Shown: positions 1-9,924, counted from the first letter of the stretch. The stretch is 64,000 bases of DNA from Brachybacterium sp. P6-10-X1 (GCF_001969445.1 NZ_CP017297.1:372001-436000); one strand, 5' to 3'. Program-made: numbers and translations. The notes: generated from the sequence alone by a model not told the origin.

Positions 1-66
1 CACGACGCCTTCCTGCTCGCCCATCCGGATCTGGCCGAGTGGATCCGCACCCTGCTGGACGACTAG
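1..66 (+). CDS. 3' end of an unidentified gene
   Basis: An open frame enters from the left edge and ends at the TAG at 64-66. The visible tail is 21 residues (HDAFLLAHPDL, then AEWIRTLLDD). It reads like the amphipathic C-terminal helix of a soluble protein. Too little is present to name a family. The stop lies 69 nt before the universal stress protein start, so the two could share a transcript. Confidence 0.5.
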   Translation, partial: HDAFLLAHPDLAEWIRTLLDD

Positions 67-135
67 GCTGGGCCGATCAGCACAGGGTGCCCACAGCGGG
101 ACCCGGCCGGACACGTCCCGAGGGGGAGCAGGCGG

Positions 136-552
136 ATGACCATCGTCGTGGGGTACTCGCCGTCCGGGCAGGGCGCGGCCGCTCTCCGCGCAGCCGTCCG
201 CTCGGCCCGACGCCGGGGGGAGGACCTTGTCATCGCCTCCTACCAGTACGGGGAGGACGGCCAGGGGGCGCCGTCCGAGCAGGAGGTCCGCTCCGCGCTG
301 GCAGAGATCGACGCGGAGGGCGTCGACGTCACGGTGCGTCCCCGGACGGGCACGGACATCGGGGAGTTCCTGCTGTCCGTGGTCGAGGAGGTCTCGGCCT
401 CGCTGATCGTGATCGGTCTGCGCCGCAAGTCCCCGATCGGCAAGCTGAACCTCGGCGCGGCGGCCCGCCGCGTCGTGCTCGGCGCGCCGTGCCCCGTGCT
501 CGCGGTGAAGGACGATCACGGCGCCGATGCGGACGCCCACGCCGGCGCCTGA
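136..552 (+). CDS. universal stress protein (UspA family)
   Basis: This 138-residue protein has the length and fold pattern of a single-domain UspA protein: a beta strand and Gly-rich turn at the N-terminus (TIVVGYSPSGQGAAAL) and the C-terminal nucleotide-binding stretch VIGLRRKSPIGKLNLG followed by APCPVLAVK. The usual G-S/T that closes the ATP motif is G-A here, so nucleotide binding is likely but not certain. Such proteins are cytoplasmic and bind ATP or other nucleotides under stress. The ATG follows a purine-rich GGGGGAG. Nothing in the neighbourhood (sigA downstream on its own promoter) defines a specific role. Confidence 0.85.
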   Translation: MTIVVGYSPSGQGAAALRAAVRSARRRGEDLVIASYQYGEDGQGAPSEQEVRSALAEIDAEGVDVTVRPRTGTDIGEFLLSVVEEVSASLIVIGLRRKSPIGKLNLGAAARRVVLGAPCPVLAVKDDHGADADAHAGA

Positions 553-688
553 TCCGTCGCCGCCCCCGCGGGTCCGTCCCCCGGGGTGCTCCCGGCACCG
601 CGACCCCCGAGCCGGCCGGGATCCGGTCCTGGGTGCTGCGGACGCGAAGATGTCCGCGCCCCTGGGAATACTGACGCGGCAGGGACGT

Positions 689-694
689 TATACT
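689..694 (+). promoter_or_regulatory. candidate -10 box of sigA
   Basis: TATACT at 689-694 is the best -10 hexamer in the 294-nt gap between the usp gene and sigA. It would start the transcript near 701 and leave a leader of about 145 nt. No convincing -35 lies 16-18 nt upstream. The rest of the gap (553-688) holds only a weak short inverted repeat around 585-599. Confidence 0.4.
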
Positions 695-846
695 CGTGAG
701 GCTTGACGGCACCGTGCCTTCGTGCGCCATGAAACCGGGACATCCGGGACGACGGCGGCGAGCACGATCCGCCAGCCGCGCCGTGATGACCGATCGCCCG
801 AGTGTGGCGGTGCACCCCAGGGAGCACTGCCGGAAGAAGGAACTCT

Positions 847-2079
<1,233 letters not shown>

Positions 2080-2096
2080 GGACTCCGGAAGACCCT

Positions 2097-2137
2097 CGAC
2101 GGCGCCGGTGACCCCTCCTGGGGTCCCGGCGCCGTCG
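2097..2137 (+). terminator. hairpin terminator after sigA
   Basis: A 12-bp perfect inverted repeat (2097-2108 with 2126-2137, core GACGGCGCCGG) is extended inward by ACCCC/GGGGT around a TCCT loop. It starts 18 nt after the sigA stop. There is no U-tract, as is usual in high-GC actinobacteria. Confidence 0.7.
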
Positions 2138-2220
2138 TCGTGCGCGTGCTGCGCATCCGCCCCGAGGACCGGAGCTCTCGCCGGGCAGCTGCTGGGCCTC
2201 GGACGGCCCTCTGACGCGAC

Positions 2221-2252
2221 CGAGGGCGCCCACCATATGGTGAGCGCCCTCG
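2221..2252 (-). terminator. hairpin terminator after the DUF7455 gene
   Basis: CGAGGGCGC (2221-2229) pairs with GCGCCCTCG (2244-2252), and the loop holds the palindrome CACCATATGGTG. It lies 20 nt beyond the minus-strand stop at 2272, so it most likely ends that transcript. It could also back up the sigA terminator. Confidence 0.6.
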
Positions 2253-2271
2253 GATGTCGTGGGGGTCGGGA

Positions 2272-2490
2272 TCAGTCGTCGACCGGCACCGGCTTCGCGT
2301 GGAGCCGTTCGGTCTCGTCGATCACCTCGGCGGCGACGCCCTGCAGGGCGTCCTGGTGGGCACGGGCGTGATGCGCGCAGAACATCAGTTCGCCGCCGGC
2401 CTCCAGGAGCACCTTGACGTACGCCTGGGCGCCGCAGCGGTCACAGCGGTCGTGAGCGGTCAGCCGGGGGGCTTCAAGAGTCAGGTTCAT
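2272..2490 (-). CDS. DUF7455 family small zinc-ribbon-like protein
   Basis: A 72-residue actinobacterial protein of unknown function that is commonly encoded beside the principal sigma factor gene. It contains CDRCGAQA near residue 16 and FCAHHARAH near residue 37. These two Cys/His pairs could hold one Zn ion; that is inference. The rest is acidic with no membrane segment. It is convergent with sigA and ends at its own terminator. The start is the ATG at 2488-2490. There is no obvious Shine-Dalgarno sequence, so the mRNA may be leaderless. Confidence 0.85.
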   Translation of the reverse strand: MNLTLEAPRLTAHDRCDRCGAQAYVKVLLEAGGELMFCAHHARAHQDALQGVAAEVIDETERLHAKPVPVDD

Positions 2491-2605
2491 GGGTCTTTTC
2501 TAGCATCCGACGTGCGGGAAGGGGAGCGCTTCGCGCCGCGGTTCGCTGGGGGCGCAACACCCTGTGAGCGGTGCCGCAATGTCGGGATCCGGGCCGTCGG
2601 CCCCG

Positions 2606-2611
2606 TAGGAT
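2606..2611 (+). promoter_or_regulatory. -10 box of parE, implying a leaderless mRNA
   Basis: TAGGAT lies exactly 7 nt before the GTG start at 2619, and there is no Shine-Dalgarno sequence between them. Transcription from this box would begin at or next to the start codon. The same arrangement recurs at several other genes in the window. Confidence 0.55.
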
Positions 2612-2618
2612 CCCAGGC

Positions 2619-4736
2619 GTGTCCCCTTCCACCGCATCGACGAAATCCGCCTACGACGCCCGCAACCTCCAGGTCCTCGAGGGCCTGGAGGCCGTCCGCA
2701 AGCGTCCGGGCATGTACATCGGCTCGACGGACTCCCGCGGTCTCATGCACTGCCTGTGGGAGATCCTGGACAACTCCGTCGACGAGGCGCTCGGCGGCCA
2801 CGGCGACTCGATCTCGGTGATCCTGCACCCGGACGCCTCCGTCGAGGTGCGCGACACCGGGCGCGGCGTGCCGGTCGACGTGGAGCCCCGCACCGGGCTG
2901 ACCGGTGTCGAGGTGGTCTACACCAAGCTCCATGCCGGCGGGAAGTTCGGCGGCGGCTCCTACGCCGCCTCCGGCGGCCTGCACGGCGTCGGCGCGAGCG
3001 TCGTCAACGCCCTGTCGGGGCGTCTCGACGTCGAGGTGGACCGCGCGGGCAAGACCTACGCGATGAGCTTCCGGCGCGGCCAGGCCGGAGTCTTCGACGA
3101 CGGTGGCGAGCCCGACCCCGAGGCTCCCTTCACCCCGGCGGCGGGCCCGGGCGAGCTGCGCGTGGTCGGCAAGGCCAAACGCGGCGTGAGCGGGACCCGG
3201 GTGCGCTACTGGGCCGACCCCCAGATCTTCGTCAAGGGCTCGCACTTCGCGCTCGACGAGCTGCACCGCCGTGCCCGGCAGACGGCATTCCTGGTGCCCG
3301 GGCTGGAGCTGGCCGTCACCGACGATCGGCCCGAGCGGCTGCCGGATCAGCCCGCCACCCGCACGTACAAGTACGACGGCGGCATCAGCGAGTTCGTCGA
3401 GTACCTGGCCCAGGACCAGCGGATCACCGATGTGGTCCGCCTCCAGGGCACCGGCAACTACACCGAGACGATCCCGGTGCTCGACAAGAACGGTCACATG
3501 GTCTCCACGGACGTGGACCGCTCCTGCGAGGTCGACATCGCGCTGCGCTGGGGAGCCGACTACGACTCGACCGTGCGCTCCTTCGTGAACATCGTCGCCA
3601 CCCCCAAGGGCGGCACCCACCTCGCCGGCTTCGAGCAGGCCCTGGTCAAGACCCTGCGCAAACAGGTCGAGAACCAGGCGCGCCGGGTCAAGTTCAACGC
3701 CAAGAACGAGAAGATCGAGAAGGACGACACCCTCGCCGGGCTCACCGTCGTCGTCAGCGTCCGGATCGACGAGCCGCAGTTCGAAGGCCAGACCAAGGAG
3801 GTGCTCGGCACCCCCGCGATCCGCGCGATCGTCTCCAAGATCGTCGAACAGCGCCTGACCGACTTCCTGACCTCCTCCAAGAAGGGGGAGAAGGAGCAGG
3901 CCGCCCTGGTGATCGACAAGGTCGTCTCCGAGATGCGGGCCCGGATCGCCGCCCGCATGCACAAGGAGGTCTCACGCCGCAAGAACGCGCTGGAGTCCTC
4001 CACCATGCCCACGAAGCTCGCCGACTGCCGCACCCACGACGTCGAGCGCTCGGAGCTGTTCATCGTCGAGGGCGACAGCGCGCTGGGCACGGCGAAGAAC
4101 GCCCGCTCCTCGGAGTTCCAGGCGCTGCTGCCGATCCGCGGGAAGATCCTCAACACCCAGAAGGCGTCCGTCACGGACATGCTCAAGAACACCGAGTGCG
4201 CGGCGATCTTCCAGGTGATCGGGGCGGGCTCCGGCCGCACCTTCGATCTGGAGGCCGCCCGCTACGGCAAGATCGTGATGATGACCGACGCCGACGTCGA
4301 CGGCGCCCATATCCGCACCCTGCTGCTGACCCTGTTCCACCGCTACATGCGGCCGCTGGTGGAGGAGGGCCGGGTGTACGCGGCCGTCCCGCCGCTGCAC
4401 AGGGTGGAGATCCTCCACGGCGGGTCGAAGAAGAACGAGCTGGTCTACACCTACTCCGAAGCGGAGCTGAACAAGCTGCTGAAGAACCTCGAGAAGCGGG
4501 GCAAGCGCTACAAGGAGCCGATCCAGCGCTACAAGGGCCTGGGCGAGATGGACGCCGACCAGCTGGCCGATACGACCATGGACCCGAACCATCGCACCCT
4601 GCGACGGGTGCGGATCGAGGACGCCGAGGCCGCCAGCGCCATGTTCGAGCTCCTCATGGGCTCGGAGGTGGCACCCCGCAAGCAGTTCATCATCGAAGGG
4701 GCCGAGGAGCTCGACCTGGAGAGGATCGACGCATGA
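2619..4736 (+). CDS. parE: DNA topoisomerase IV / gyrase-type subunit B
   Basis: ATPase subunit of a type IIA topoisomerase that works with the A subunit at 7372-9828 to pass one duplex through another. It is 705 residues from the GTG at 2619. The GHKL ATPase domain has catalytic Glu48 and Mg-binding Asn52 ([11 protein letters not shown]) and the Gly-rich lid [13 protein letters not shown] transducer domain follows. The TOPRIM domain has Glu484 (EGDSALG) and the DxDxD Asp557/559/561. Actinobacteria often carry this second pair beside the main sigma gene in addition to gyrBA, so I call it parE, though gyrB cannot be excluded from sequence alone. The stop overlaps the hisF start (ATGA), so the two are translationally coupled. 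Confidence 0.9.
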   Translation: MSPSTASTKSAYDARNLQVLEGLEAVRKRPGMYIGSTDSRGLMHCLWEILDNSVDEALGGHGDSISVILHPDASVEVRDTGRGVPVDVEPRTGLTGVEVVYTKLHAGGKFGGGSYAASGGLHGVGASVVNALSGRLDVEVDRAGKTYAMSFRRGQAGVFDDGGEPDPEAPFTPAAGPGELRVVGKAKRGVSGTRVRYWADPQIFVKGSHFALDELHRRARQTAFLVPGLELAVTDDRPERLPDQPATRTYKYDGGISEFVEYLAQDQRITDVVRLQGTGNYTETIPVLDKNGHMVSTDVDRSCEVDIALRWGADYDSTVRSFVNIVATPKGGTHLAGFEQALVKTLRKQVENQARRVKFNAKNEKIEKDDTLAGLTVVVSVRIDEPQFEGQTKEVLGTPAIRAIVSKIVEQRLTDFLTSSKKGEKEQAALVIDKVVSEMRARIAARMHKEVSRRKNALESSTMPTKLADCRTHDVERSELFIVEGDSALGTAKNARSSEFQALLPIRGKILNTQKASVTDMLKNTECAAIFQVIGAGSGRTFDLEAARYGKIVMMTDADVDGAHIRTLLLTLFHRYMRPLVEEGRVYAAVPPLHRVEILHGGSKKNELVYTYSEAELNKLLKNLEKRGKRYKEPIQRYKGLGEMDADQLADTTMDPNHRTLRRVRIEDAEAASAMFELLMGSEVAPRKQFIIEGAEELDLERIDA

Positions 4737-5518
4737 GCGTCGCCGTGCGGGTGATCCCCTGCCTGGACGTCGACGCCGGCCGGGTCGTCAAGGGCGTGAA
4801 CTTCCAGGGGCTGCGCGATGCGGGCGACCCCGTGGAGCTCGCCGCCCGCTACGGCGCCGAGGGCGCCGACGAGCTCACCTTCCTCGACGTCACGGCCTCC
4901 TCCGGGGGACGCGAGACCATGATCGACGTGGTGAGGGCCGCCGCGGAGCAGATCTTCATCCCGCTGACCGTCGGCGGCGGCGTGCGCTCGGTGGAGGACG
5001 TCGACCAGCTGCTGCGCGCCGGGGCGGACAAGTGCGGGGTCAACACCGCGGCGATCGGACGTCCTGCGCTGATCGACGAGATCTCCCGCCGCTTCGGCAA
5101 CCAGGTGCTCGTGCTCTCGATCGACGCCCGCCGCGTCACCGAGGACACTCCGGCCGGCAGCGCCCGGACAGGATCGGGTTTCGAGGTCACCACCCATGGC
5201 GGCCGCCAGGGCACCGGGATCGACGCGATCGCGTGGATCCGCGAGGTCACCGAGCGCGGTGCCGGGGAGATCCTGCTGAACTCCATGGACGCCGACGGCA
5301 CCGAGCAGGGTTTCGATCGCGAGCTGATCCGCCTCGCGAGGGAGGCGACGAACCTGCCGCTGATCGCCTCCGGTGGGGCCGGGAAGCCCGCAGATTTCCC
5401 CCCGGCCGTCCGGGCGGGGGCGGACGCCGTGCTGGCCGCGAGCGTCTTCCATTTCCAGCAGATGACCATCGCCGAGGCGAAGCAGGCGATGGCCGAGGAC
5501 GGCATCACGGTGCGCTGA
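4733..5518 (+). CDS. hisF: imidazole glycerol phosphate synthase, cyclase subunit
   Basis: The cyclase half of the HisH-HisF enzyme, which converts PRFAR plus ammonia to imidazole glycerol phosphate and AICAR in histidine synthesis. The 261 residues form a TIM barrel with acid/base Asp12 ([14 protein letters not shown]) and the second catalytic Asp in LSIDARR, plus the phosphate-binding loops TVGGGVRS and IASGGAG. The length is normal. It starts inside the parE stop (ATGA). This is unusual context: no other his gene is near, and hisI, usually its neighbour, is at 52908-53300. A bidirectional terminator follows. Confidence 0.95.
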   Translation: MSVAVRVIPCLDVDAGRVVKGVNFQGLRDAGDPVELAARYGAEGADELTFLDVTASSGGRETMIDVVRAAAEQIFIPLTVGGGVRSVEDVDQLLRAGADKCGVNTAAIGRPALIDEISRRFGNQVLVLSIDARRVTEDTPAGSARTGSGFEVTTHGGRQGTGIDAIAWIREVTERGAGEILLNSMDADGTEQGFDRELIRLAREATNLPLIASGGAGKPADFPPAVRAGADAVLAASVFHFQQMTIAEAKQAMAEDGITVR

Positions 5519-5547
5519 GCGCACCGCCCTGATCCGCACCGCATGAC

Positions 5548-5582
5548 GCCCCGGTCCCCGGGCGGTTTCCCGGGGCCGGGGC
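5548..5582. terminator. bidirectional terminator between hisF and the small minus-strand gene
   Basis: GCCCCGGTCCCCGGG (5548-5562) pairs with CCCGGGGCCGGGGC (5569-5582), with a single bulged T and a short loop. It sits between convergent genes and can serve both. Confidence 0.65.
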
Positions 5583-5621
5583 ATCAACGGTGGGAGCCGC
5601 GGGAGCGGCCGGGAGCGAGGG

Positions 5622-5864
5622 TCATCGCATGTACACGCCGGAGCGGACCATAGCCTGCTGATAGGCGAGGTCGAGCTCCTGGCGCGCCCGCACCGCCGCC
5701 TGTCGGCGCAGCGCCCGCTCGAGGTCGCGCTCGCGGCGGAGCTCCTTCCGTCGGCGATCGGCGGATCGGACCTCGGCGGCGGTCGGGGAGCGGCGTGGGA
5801 CATCGAGGGTGGTCGTGGTGGTCGTCGTGTTCAGGGCGGTGTCGGGACGGGTCTGGACCGACAT
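5622..5864 (-). CDS. hypothetical small basic helical protein
   Basis: Not recognised. It is 80 residues from the ATG at 5862-5864, behind a good Shine-Dalgarno sequence (AGGAGAG, about 8 nt upstream), which is why I prefer this start to longer upstream ones. The N-terminus has a run of seven Thr. Residues about 30-80 are rich in Arg, Glu and Ala (SADRRRKELRRERDLERALR) and should form one long charged helix or coiled coil. There is no Cys pair, signal peptide or membrane segment. It ends at its own terminator and is preceded by over 550 nt without a clear gene. It may be lineage-restricted; coding status is supported mainly by the ribosome binding site. Confidence 0.55.
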   Translation of the reverse strand: MSVQTRPDTALNTTTTTTTLDVPRRSPTAAEVRSADRRRKELRRERDLERALRRQAAVRARQELDLAYQQAMVRSGVYMR

Positions 5865-5940
5865 GGTGGTCTCTCCTGGTGAGGTGGTTCTGAGCAGTCT
5901 TCCGCGCTGTGAGGACTCGTCGTGTCCGCGAACGGGATGA

Positions 5941-5974
5941 CGGCGTCGTCGAGCGCTCGGCGTCGTCGAGCGCT
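5941..5974. repeat. 17-bp perfect tandem duplication
   Basis: CGGCGTCGTCGAGCGCT occurs at 5941-5957 and again at 5958-5974 with no spacer. It lies upstream of the small minus-strand gene and is probably a recent slippage duplication. Confidence 0.85.
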
Positions 5975-6288
5975 CGACGGGCGTCGAGGGTGTCGGGCGA
6001 CGGGGGGTGCCCGGCGACCTCAGGGTTGCGGGGCAGGACGCGCTGGGGTGCTCGGCGTCAGCGAGCTGCCTGCGCGGCGCCGGCGGCACCGCGGCGTCCC
6101 CCACCGGACGCTCGCAGGCCCACGGAGGATCCGTGGCGTCGGACGGGGGATGCGACGAGGCCGGACAGCGACGCGTCCGGGCGGGCCGGGGTCGGTGTCG
6201 GGGTGGTCTGCATCTCCATACGGACAGTCGACCACCGCACGGCGGCGGCCGCAACGTATTTACGGCGCCGTCCGATGCACGCACGCGA

Positions 6289-6330
6289 AGGACCCGGCCG
6301 CGCCCCGGGGCGGGGCGGCGACCGGGTCCT
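6289..6330 (-). terminator. terminator after the mutarotase gene
   Basis: AGGACCCGG (6289-6297) pairs with CCGGGTCCT (6322-6330), and the enclosed GCGCCCC/GGGGCGG can extend the stem. It lies about 100 nt beyond the minus-strand stop at 6433. Confidence 0.5.
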
Positions 6331-6432
6331 CGGGCCCGGGCGGCGTCGTCGGTCGACCGGATGCGCGGAGGGTCTGCTCCGCGGGGGCCTGCGGAGGGGT
6401 CCTCCGTCGCGGGGTCCCGGCGGCGCGGGGCC

Positions 6433-7302
6433 TCAGCGCTCGATGCGGTAGGTGACCCCGATCGTGTGCGCGGCGCCGGGCCGCAGGCTCACGAAGCGGT
6501 CCTTGGCCACCGCGGGCTCGACGCAGACGAACTCCGGCCAGGCGTCGTCGGGGATGTCGCCCATCGAGGTGACCAGCTCGTCCCAGGGGTTCCACACGAT
6601 GGTCTTGGCGGTGCCGCGGGGGCTGGAGACCAGACGGCGCCCGAGGGCCTCGTCGGTCACGACCACCTCGCCGGCGGCGTCGACGATGCGGTCCGTGGAG
6701 CCCGTCAGCCGCATCGGTCCGGGGCCGAGCACATCGGCGGCCAGGCCGCGGGTGTTGTCGAGGTAGTCCGCGCTCTCGAGTCCCTCGAGGGCGATCCGAC
6801 GCACGTCGCCGACGGCCAGGTAGGTGTGCAGGGCGGCCTCGACCTCGAGCGGTGTCGCCCCGGCGGTGAGGGTCAGGTCCACCGAGAGCTCGCGTCCGAT
6901 CCGGAAGACGGCACGGCCGGTCAGCTTCACGGCGTCCTGCGGGGTCACCAGCTCCAGGACCACGTCCTCCCCGTCGGCCGAGGCCGCGGCGAGCTCCCAG
7001 GTGATGGTGCGCAGCCAGCCGTGCTTGACCTGCATCGCCCCGTCGCGTCCCGGTCCGAACCAGGGGCCCACCAACGGGATCCCGCCGCGGATCGCCTCTC
7101 GGGGCCCGTATGCCGAGTCCGGGCTCAACCACAGCAGGTCCGCTTCGCCGGTGGGGGCCCAGCTGGTCAGATGGGCACCGTCGAGGTGGACCACGGCGCG
7201 GGCGGCGGGGGTGTCGACGACGACGGCGTCGACCCCGTGGACCGTCTCGAGGGCGACGCCCTCGGGCAGCGGGACGGTCGAGGCGGCAGAAGGAGTGCTC
7301 AT
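6433..7302 (-). CDS. D-hexose-6-phosphate mutarotase (aldose 1-epimerase family)
   Basis: A YeaD/glucose-6-phosphate 1-epimerase-type enzyme that interconverts the alpha and beta anomers of hexose 6-phosphates in the cytosol. The 289 residues form the galactose-mutarotase beta-sandwich. His159 (ALHTYLAVGDV) and Glu262 (CVEPA) sit where the family has its catalytic acid and base. The motifs GGIPLVGPWFG and KHGWLRT are typical of the sugar-phosphate branch. It lies 69 nt downstream of parC on the same strand; the pairing has no obvious functional meaning. Its transcript ends at the hairpin near 6289-6330. Confidence 0.9.
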   Translation of the reverse strand: MSTPSAASTVPLPEGVALETVHGVDAVVVDTPAARAVVHLDGAHLTSWAPTGEADLLWLSPDSAYGPREAIRGGIPLVGPWFGPGRDGAMQVKHGWLRTITWELAAASADGEDVVLELVTPQDAVKLTGRAVFRIGRELSVDLTLTAGATPLEVEAALHTYLAVGDVRRIALEGLESADYLDNTRGLAADVLGPGPMRLTGSTDRIVDAAGEVVVTDEALGRRLVSSPRGTAKTIVWNPWDELVTSMGDIPDDAWPEFVCVEPAVAKDRFVSLRPGAAHTIGVTYRIER

Positions 7303-7371
7303 GGCGTCATCGTCCCATGTCCGCCGCTCGGCTCAGGACGGCGTCCGGGAGCCGGAGGACGCGGTGGGAGG

Positions 7372-9828
7372 TCAGCCGACAGCGGCGATCGGCACCGCCA
7401 CCGGGGTGCCGGAGCCGTCGCGGCGCCCGGTGGGCTCGGGCAGGTCGATCGGTTGACCGGCCTCGGAGGAGGCGCGCGCCGGATGCGGGACCACCCAGGC
7501 GCCGATCAGGGCGTCCTCGCCGCGCAGGAATCGATGGCAGCGCATGCCCGCGGTGGCCCGACCCTTGGCGGGGAACTCGGTCAGCGGGGAGACCTTCAGC
7601 GATCCCGTCTGCAGCAGCGGGAGAGTGCCGGAGCTGCCGGAAACGGTGACCACGTCCGCCGGGGCGGTCACGTCGATCGCGCCGAAGGAGACCACCCGCG
7701 CGCCGCCGGCGAGCTTGATGCCCGCGACACCGCCGGCCCCGCGCCCCTGCGGGCGCACGCCGGAGGAGGGGAAGTGCAGCAGCTGCGCCTCGGAGGTCAC
7801 GAAGACGAGGTCGAGGTCGGTGTCCTCCTCGAGGTCCACCACCCCGACCACGGCGTCGCCCTCCTTGAGCGCGATGATCTCGAAGCCGTCCGAACGGGGG
7901 AAGTCGAGCTGGACGCGCTTGACCACGCCATGGCGGGTGCCCAGGGCGATCGCGCCGCCGCGGGCCGTATCCGCCTCCGCGACCCGGATCAGTCCGAGGG
8001 CGCGCTCGTCGCTCCCGAGGTCGATGAGGTCGGAGAGACGGGTTCCGCCGGCGAGCGAGGGGGCCCCGGCGGTGGGGGCCAGCGAGGGCAGGTCCACCAC
8101 GGACAGGTGCAGCACGCGTCCGGTGTCGGTGACCACTCCGACGGTGGAGCGGGTGGAGGTGAGCACATCCGCGACGATCACGTCGTGCGCGCTGCGCGGC
8201 CCCTCGCGCACCAGAGGCTCCTCACCGGCCACGCGGGCCACCAGGGAGGTGCCGGTCAGCAGCACCCGGCAGGGCTCGTCGGCGACCTCGAGGGACCCGC
8301 CCACGGTGGGTGCGGGCTGGTCGGCGGCCTCGAGCAGGACGGTGCGGCGCGAGTCGCCGTGCTCGGAAGCGACGGCGGCCAGCTCGTCGGAGACCAGTCG
8401 GCGCAGGATCTGTTCGGATCCCAGGACCTCCTCGAGCTGCTCGATCTCGCGGCGCAGGTCGTCGCGCTCGGCCTCGAGATCGATCTGGGAGAACTTCGTC
8501 AGCCGGCGCAGCCGCAGCTCGAGGATGTACTCGGCCTGGACGGGCGTGAGGTCGAACACGCCCATCAGACGGGTGCGGGCGGTCTCGGCGTCATCGCTGC
8601 TGCGGACGATCTGGATGACTTCGTCGATGTCGACGATCGCCAGCAGCAGCCCCTCGACCAGGTGCAGGCGCGCCCGGCGCTTGTCCAGCCGGTGCTCGGT
8701 GCGGCGCCGCACCACGGTCAGCCGGTGATCGACGAAGACCTCGAGCAGCTGCTTGAGGCCCATCGTGCGGGGCTGACCCTCCACCAGGGCCACGTTGTTG
8801 ATCCCGAACGACTCCTCGAGCGGGGTGTGCTTGTACAGCTGCTCGAGCACCGCATCGGGGTCGTAGCCCGACTTCACGGACATCACCAGGCGCAGCCCGT
8901 GATGGCGGTCGGTGAGGTCCTGGTAGTCGGTGATGCCCTGGACCTTCTTGGACTGCACCGCGTCACGCAGCTTCTCGGCCACCTTCTCGGGACCCACCTG
9001 GTACGGCAGCTCGGAGACGACGATGCCCTTGCGTCGCGACGTGATGTTCTCGATCCGGGTGGTGGCGCGGACCTTGAAGGAACCCCGGCCGGTGCGATAG
9101 GCGTCCCGGATGCCGTCGAGCCCGATGATCCGGCCGCCCGTGGGCAGATCGGGGCCGGGCACGAAGCGCATGAGCTGCTCGAGATCCGCCTCGGGATGGT
9201 CGATCAGGTGCCTCGCCGCGGCGACGGTCTCGACCAGGTTGTGGGGCGCCATGTTCGTCGCCATCCCGACGGCGATCCCGGAGGCGCCGTTGACCAGCAG
9301 ATTCGGGTACTGCGCAGGCAGCACCTCGGGCTGCGTGAGCTGATTGTCGTAGTTCGGGACCATCTCCACGACGTCCTCGTCCAGCGAGTCCGTCATCAGC
9401 AGGGCGGCCTTGGCCAGGCGTGCCTCGGTGTACCGCGGGGCGGCCGGGCCGTTGTCGAGCGACCCGAAATTGCCGTGGCCGTCCACCAGGGGCATCCGCA
9501 TGTTGAAGCTCTGCGCCATGCGCACCAGGGCGTCGTAGATGGCGGTGTCCCCGTGCGGGTGGAGCTTGCCCATCACCTCGCCGACCACCCGCTGGGACTT
9601 CACGTGCCCGCGATCGGGACGCAGTCCCATCTCGGCCATCATGAACAGGATGCGGCGCTGGACGGGTTTGAGACCGTCTCGGGCGTCCGGGAGCGCCCGG
9701 GAGTAGATCACGGAGTACGCGTACTCGAGGAAGGACGTCTCCATCTCGCTGGTGACGTCGATGTCGACGATCGTCTCGTCGACCCTGTCGTCCCCGGCGC
9801 TCTGCTGGGTGCTACGTGATCTGGCCAT
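7372..9828 (-). CDS. parC: DNA topoisomerase IV / gyrase-type subunit A
   Basis: DNA-cleaving subunit paired with parE at 2619-4736. I prefer the start MARSRST (ATG at 9826-9828), as in other actinobacteria, giving 818 residues; in-frame ATGs at 9837 and 9840 are alternatives. The breakage domain has the active-site Tyr133 (APRYTE) and the quinolone-region motif HPHGDTAIYD (Thr95, Asp99). The C-terminal beta-pinwheel has only a degenerate GyrA-box (RPQGRGAGG), which supports a topoisomerase IV-like decatenase rather than a true supercoiling gyrase. It is divergent from the GNAT fusion gene across a 102-nt promoter region. Confidence 0.9.
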   Translation of the reverse strand: MARSRSTQQSAGDDRVDETIVDIDVTSEMETSFLEYAYSVIYSRALPDARDGLKPVQRRILFMMAEMGLRPDRGHVKSQRVVGEVMGKLHPHGDTAIYDALVRMAQSFNMRMPLVDGHGNFGSLDNGPAAPRYTEARLAKAALLMTDSLDEDVVEMVPNYDNQLTQPEVLPAQYPNLLVNGASGIAVGMATNMAPHNLVETVAAARHLIDHPEADLEQLMRFVPGPDLPTGGRIIGLDGIRDAYRTGRGSFKVRATTRIENITSRRKGIVVSELPYQVGPEKVAEKLRDAVQSKKVQGITDYQDLTDRHHGLRLVMSVKSGYDPDAVLEQLYKHTPLEESFGINNVALVEGQPRTMGLKQLLEVFVDHRLTVVRRRTEHRLDKRRARLHLVEGLLLAIVDIDEVIQIVRSSDDAETARTRLMGVFDLTPVQAEYILELRLRRLTKFSQIDLEAERDDLRREIEQLEEVLGSEQILRRLVSDELAAVASEHGDSRRTVLLEAADQPAPTVGGSLEVADEPCRVLLTGTSLVARVAGEEPLVREGPRSAHDVIVADVLTSTRSTVGVVTDTGRVLHLSVVDLPSLAPTAGAPSLAGGTRLSDLIDLGSDERALGLIRVAEADTARGGAIALGTRHGVVKRVQLDFPRSDGFEIIALKEGDAVVGVVDLEEDTDLDLVFVTSEAQLLHFPSSGVRPQGRGAGGVAGIKLAGGARVVSFGAIDVTAPADVVTVSGSSGTLPLLQTGSLKVSPLTEFPAKGRATAGMRCHRFLRGEDALIGAWVVPHPARASSEAGQPIDLPEPTGRRDGSGTPVAVPIAAVG

Positions 9829-9918
9829 GAGGGACATCATGGCGCATGACCGGCCACGATCCGGGGAACCGGGGCCGGGCGGGGACGTGAATCCCGTCAA
9901 ATCCTGGGAGCGCGGAGA

Positions 9919-9924
9919 TAGGAT
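9919..9924 (+). promoter_or_regulatory. -10 box of the GNAT/acyl-CoA synthetase gene, leaderless
   Basis: TAGGAT lies 6 nt before the ATG at 9931, with no Shine-Dalgarno sequence in between. It is the same hexamer as at parE. Confidence 0.5.

Larger units (their letters stand above)
5865..6432. other. 568-nt stretch with no convincing gene
   Basis: This gap holds a 17-bp tandem duplication (5941-5974), a TACGTT box on the minus strand (6253-6258) that could be a -10 for the small gene or for a non-coding RNA, and the terminator of the mutarotase gene (6289-6330). A 57-codon minus-strand frame from 6219 to about 6058 lacks a Shine-Dalgarno sequence and has Pro/Arg/Gly composition typical of spurious frames in high-GC DNA, so I did not call it. 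Confidence 0.5.

Noticed and set aside
802-846. Upstream in-frame start for sigA at 802
   Set aside because: The extra residues ([13 protein letters not shown]) are unlike any sigma factor N-terminus, while the GTG at 847 has a well-placed Shine-Dalgarno sequence.
6058-6219. Small minus-strand protein beginning MEMQTTPTPTP
   Set aside because: No Shine-Dalgarno sequence, Pro/Arg/Gly-biased composition and no -10 box at leaderless spacing; probably spurious.
6007-9819. A plus-strand frame of over 1200 codons opposite parC and the mutarotase gene
   Set aside because: It is antisense to two well-supported genes, its translation is low-complexity Gly/Arg/Asp/His-rich, and long open antisense frames are expected at 70% GC.
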